Shown piece by piece: positions 6,380 to 8,550 of a stretch of 8,550 bases of DNA. Source of the DNA: Bacteroidales bacterium. GTDB taxonomy: Bacteria > Bacteroidota > Bacteroidia > Bacteroidales > SM23-62. Location: the NCBI GenBank assembly GCA_016783865.1, contig JADHVS010000185.1, forward strand, positions 1 to 8,550. Reading direction: 5' to 3'. Made by a program: the position numbers and the translations under genes. Each line of letters begins with the position of its first letter. Position 1 is the first letter of the stretch. The notes under the pieces are model-generated. The model worked only from the letters and a program-made list of their open reading frames with translations, had not been told where the DNA came from and did no database searches.

Positions 6380-7507
6380 ATGAGAATCATAGCGGACGAT
6401 AAAATACCGTTTCTTAAAGGTGCCTTAGAGCCTGTGGCTGAGGTAATATACCTGCCGGGTGATCAGATCGGTCCTGCGGATGTGAAGGATGCCGATGCAT
6501 TGATCATCCGCACAAGAACAAAATGCAATTCCCATCTCCTCGAGGGATCAAAAGTGAAATTCATCGCTACTGCCACTATAGGATTCGACCATATCGACAC
6601 TTCATATTGTGTTGAGCATGGCATTCACTGGCAAAATGCGCCGGGCTGCAATGCAAAGTCGGTTGAACAATATATTCTGTCGGCACTGCTTACACTGGCT
6701 GTAAATAACAATTTTGAACTGGCCGGTAAAGCTATCGGTATTATTGGTGTGGGACATGTCGGCTCTAAAGTAGAAAGGGTTTGTAAGTTGCTGGGAATGA
6801 ATGTGCTGCTGAATGACCCCCCCAGGGCAAGAACGGAGGGTGGAAATGCATTTGTTTCACTCGACCGGATCATGCAGGACTCGGACATTGTTACACTTCA
6901 TGTACCCTTAAATTATTCAGGCGAGGATAGTACCTGGCATTTTATCAATAACCTGTTTTTCAGTTCTCTTGGCAAGAAGATAATACTGATTAATGCATCA
7001 AGGGGTGAGGTGGTTGATGGCAGGGCATTGAAACAGGCAATTGGTGCCGGAGCCTTCGAATATGTTGTTCTCGATGTATGGGAAAATGAACCATTGATCG
7101 ATCTTGAATTGCTCTGGAGGGTGAATGTTGCCACGCCCCATATTGCAGGATATTCCATTGATGGCAAAGCCAATGGTACACGGATGAGTGTACATGGGAT
7201 AAGTGAATTCTTTAACCTTGGAATGCATGACTGGGAACCAACCGGCTTACCAGTCCCGGAAAAAACAGAAATAGATATTGATGGGTCAGGGATGAACCTT
7301 CAGCAGATCCTGTATGAAGCTGTATCTGCCTCTTATAATGTAATGGAAGATGATAAAAGGCTGCGCGATTCGGCGAACACTTTTGAAAAGCAACGGGGGG
7401 CTTATCCCGTGAGAAGAGAATTTGGTTCTTTTAGTATCCGGTTAAAAAATGACAGGGCAGGTGCCGGACAGTTGTTACGAAAACTGGGATTCAATATTTT
7501 AAAATAA
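6380..7507 (+). CDS. pdxB: Erythronate-4-phosphate dehydrogenase
   Basis: This cytosolic enzyme oxidises 4-phospho-D-erythronate to 2-oxo-3-hydroxy-4-phosphobutanoate, the second step of the DXP-dependent pyridoxal phosphate pathway. The 375-residue product aligns well with E. coli PdxB as I recall it. There is an N-terminal substrate domain beginning MRIIADDKIPFLKG, IATATIGFDHID (62-73), NAPGCNA (86-92), the NAD-binding GVGHVG (123-128), and NDPPRA (145-150). The 2-hydroxyacid dehydrogenase triad is Arg208 (SRG), Glu237 (WENEP) and His254 (TPHIAGY), at the same residue numbers as in the E. coli protein. The C-terminal dimerisation region ends in LLRKLGFNILK, parallel to LLCKLGFN. A TAA directly before the ATG fixes the start. 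The gene lies 65 bp after the LarA homologue and 35 bp before gnd. The C-terminal domain argues against a generic gluconate 2-dehydrogenase. Why a vitamin B6 gene sits in a uronate cluster is discussed in the findings. Confidence 0.93.
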   Translation: MRIIADDKIPFLKGALEPVAEVIYLPGDQIGPADVKDADALIIRTRTKCNSHLLEGSKVKFIATATIGFDHIDTSYCVEHGIHWQNAPGCNAKSVEQYILSALLTLAVNNNFELAGKAIGIIGVGHVGSKVERVCKLLGMNVLLNDPPRARTEGGNAFVSLDRIMQDSDIVTLHVPLNYSGEDSTWHFINNLFFSSLGKKIILINASRGEVVDGRALKQAIGAGAFEYVVLDVWENEPLIDLELLWRVNVATPHIAGYSIDGKANGTRMSVHGISEFFNLGMHDWEPTGLPVPEKTEIDIDGSGMNLQQILYEAVSASYNVMEDDKRLRDSANTFEKQRGAYPVRREFGSFSIRLKNDRAGAGQLLRKLGFNILK

Positions 7508-7542
7508 TCAGGCATTTATGCCGGGATAAAACGATAATCATA

Positions 7543-8550
7543 ATGGAAAAATTAGCTGACATTGGACTTATTGGACTCGCCGTAATGGGCGAAAACCTTG
7601 TATTGAACATGGAAAGTAAAGGGTACACAGTGGGTGTGTTTAACCGAACCGTTGAAAAGGTTGATAAATTTATCCAGGGAAGGGGAGCCGGTAAAAATTT
7701 CATCGGGGCTCATTCGATTGAGGAACTGGTGAAATCGCTGAGCAGGCCCAGGAAAATAATGCTGCTGGTAAAGGCAGGTAAGGCGGTGGACGATTTTATT
7801 GAACTGTTGTTGCCACACCTGGAAAAGGGGGACATCATAATTGATGGTGGAAATACACATTTCCCTGATACCAACCGGCGGACTGAATATGTTGAAAGTA
7901 AGGGATTTTTGTACATTGGGACGGGTGTTTCAGGAGGAGAAGAGGGTGCCCTAAAAGGTCCGTCCATCATGCCGGGTGGTTCACCCGGTGCATGGCCTCA
8001 TGTAAAATCGATATTTCAGGATATCTCGGCCAAGGTTGAGGACGGATCGCCTTGCTGTGACTGGGTTGGAGAAAATGGCGCAGGTCATTTTGTAAAGATG
8101 GTCCATAACGGAATTGAATATGGTGATATGCAGCTTATTTGTGAGGCATATCAGCTGATGAAAGACCTCCTTGGGATGTCGAATGCAGAAATGCACGGGG
8201 TATTTAAAGAATGGAATGAGGGAGCACTTGACAGTTACCTGATTGAGATCACACGCGACATCCTGGGATACCAGGAGGATGGTGAGTATGTGGTCGATAA
8301 AATTCTGGATACGGCCGGCCAGAAGGGTACCGGTAAGTGGACCGGTATTGCAGCCCTGGAGATTGGTATTCCGCTGACACTTATAGGCGAATCAGTATTT
8401 GCCCGTACGCTGAGTGCACAGAAAGATGAACGCGTAAAAGCTTCGAAGGTCCTTTCAGGGCCAACACTGAAGTTCAATGGTAACCGTGCTGATTTTGTAA
8501 AGGACTTGATGCAGGCGTTGTATGCTTCGAAAATAGTATCCTATGCACAG
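7543..8550 (+). CDS. gnd: 6-phosphogluconate dehydrogenase, decarboxylating (3' end beyond the window)
   Basis: The enzyme oxidatively decarboxylates 6-phosphogluconate to ribulose 5-phosphate and CO2 in the cytosol. The visible 336 residues cover the Rossmann domain and most of the helical domain of a protein usually about 470 residues long. Motifs are GLIGLAVMGENL (8-19), NRT at 34-36 (the determinant associated with NADP+ use), DGGNTHFPDTNRR (101-113), GVSGGEEGALKGPSIMPGG (128-146), the catalytic Lys185 and Asn189 in KMVHNG, IEYGDMQLICEAY (191-203), and DTAGQKGTGKWT (256-267). The frame stays open to the last base, so the truncation is only the window edge. It starts 35 bp after pdxB. In Bacteroidota gnd often precedes zwf and pgl, so the simplest reading is a pentose-phosphate gene. 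A gluconate-derived supply of substrate through the upstream genes is the more interesting alternative. Confidence 0.96.
   Translation, partial: MEKLADIGLIGLAVMGENLVLNMESKGYTVGVFNRTVEKVDKFIQGRGAGKNFIGAHSIEELVKSLSRPRKIMLLVKAGKAVDDFIELLLPHLEKGDIIIDGGNTHFPDTNRRTEYVESKGFLYIGTGVSGGEEGALKGPSIMPGGSPGAWPHVKSIFQDISAKVEDGSPCCDWVGENGAGHFVKMVHNGIEYGDMQLICEAYQLMKDLLGMSNAEMHGVFKEWNEGALDSYLIEITRDILGYQEDGEYVVDKILDTAGQKGTGKWTGIAALEIGIPLTLIGESVFARTLSAQKDERVKASKVLSGPTLKFNGNRADFVKDLMQALYASKIVSYAQ

Noticed and set aside
6380..7507. Gluconate or other aldonate 2-dehydrogenase instead of PdxB
   Set aside because: The catalytic residue positions, the DPPRA and NAPGCNA motifs, and the C-terminal dimerisation domain all match PdxB; generic D-2-hydroxyacid dehydrogenases lack that C-terminal domain.
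7511..7522. Hairpin terminator GGCAT-TT-ATGCC between pdxB and gnd
   Set aside because: The stem is only 5 bp with a 2-nt loop and there is no T-tract; gnd starts about 20 bp later.

Overview
The window looks like the chromosome of a member of the Bacteroidota, probably an uncultured Bacteroidales-like lineage. The evidence is moderate A+T content, no clear Shine-Dalgarno sequences before the start codons, a perfect Bacteroidota-type -7 box (TAnnTTTG) upstream of the regulator, and the pairing of UxaC with a UxaE-type epimerase and an SDR-type mannonate oxidoreductase. The phylum call is inference from these traits; there is no marker gene in the window.

Layout: two divergent transcription units flank a 187-bp regulatory gap (2733-2919). 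Leftward, uxaE (tagaturonate/fructuronate epimerase) is followed after 19 bp by uxaC (glucuronate/galacturonate isomerase). Rightward come a LacI-family regulator, an SDR-type fructuronate reductase (uxuB/YjmF type), a LarA-family nickel-dependent racemase/epimerase, pdxB (4-phosphoerythronate dehydrogenase) and the first 336 codons of gnd (6-phosphogluconate dehydrogenase), which runs off the right edge. The gap holds a 14-bp perfect palindrome, CGTGTACGTACACG, about 17 bp upstream of the -7 box. It is a good candidate operator for the adjacent LacI protein and could control both directions.

How the genes may work together: UxaC converts glucuronate to fructuronate and galacturonate to tagaturonate. 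UxaE joins the two branches at fructuronate, and the SDR reduces fructuronate to D-mannonate. The usual next enzyme, mannonate dehydratase (UxuA), is not in the window. Instead there is a LarA homologue that keeps all the nickel-pincer cofactor residues, and further on gnd. D-mannonate and D-gluconate are C2 epimers, and LarA-family enzymes epimerise C2 of 2-hydroxyacids; gluconate 2-epimerases are known in the family. An undescribed nickel-dependent shunt is therefore plausible: uronate to mannonate to gluconate, then 6-phosphogluconate after a kinase not seen here, then ribulose 5-phosphate. PdxB consumes 4-phosphoerythronate, a known inhibitor of 6-phosphogluconate dehydrogenase, so its place directly before gnd may also matter.

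A second unusual feature is that three successive intergenic gaps of the rightward unit (lacI-uxuB, uxuB-larA, larA-pdxB) carry tandem repeats with a 7-bp period but different unit sequences (ACCTGGA, GTGAATC, CCACAAG/CCCAAAA, CAGTAGA). No RNA genes, CRISPR arrays or insertion sequences were seen, and there is no gene-free stretch longer than 300 bp.
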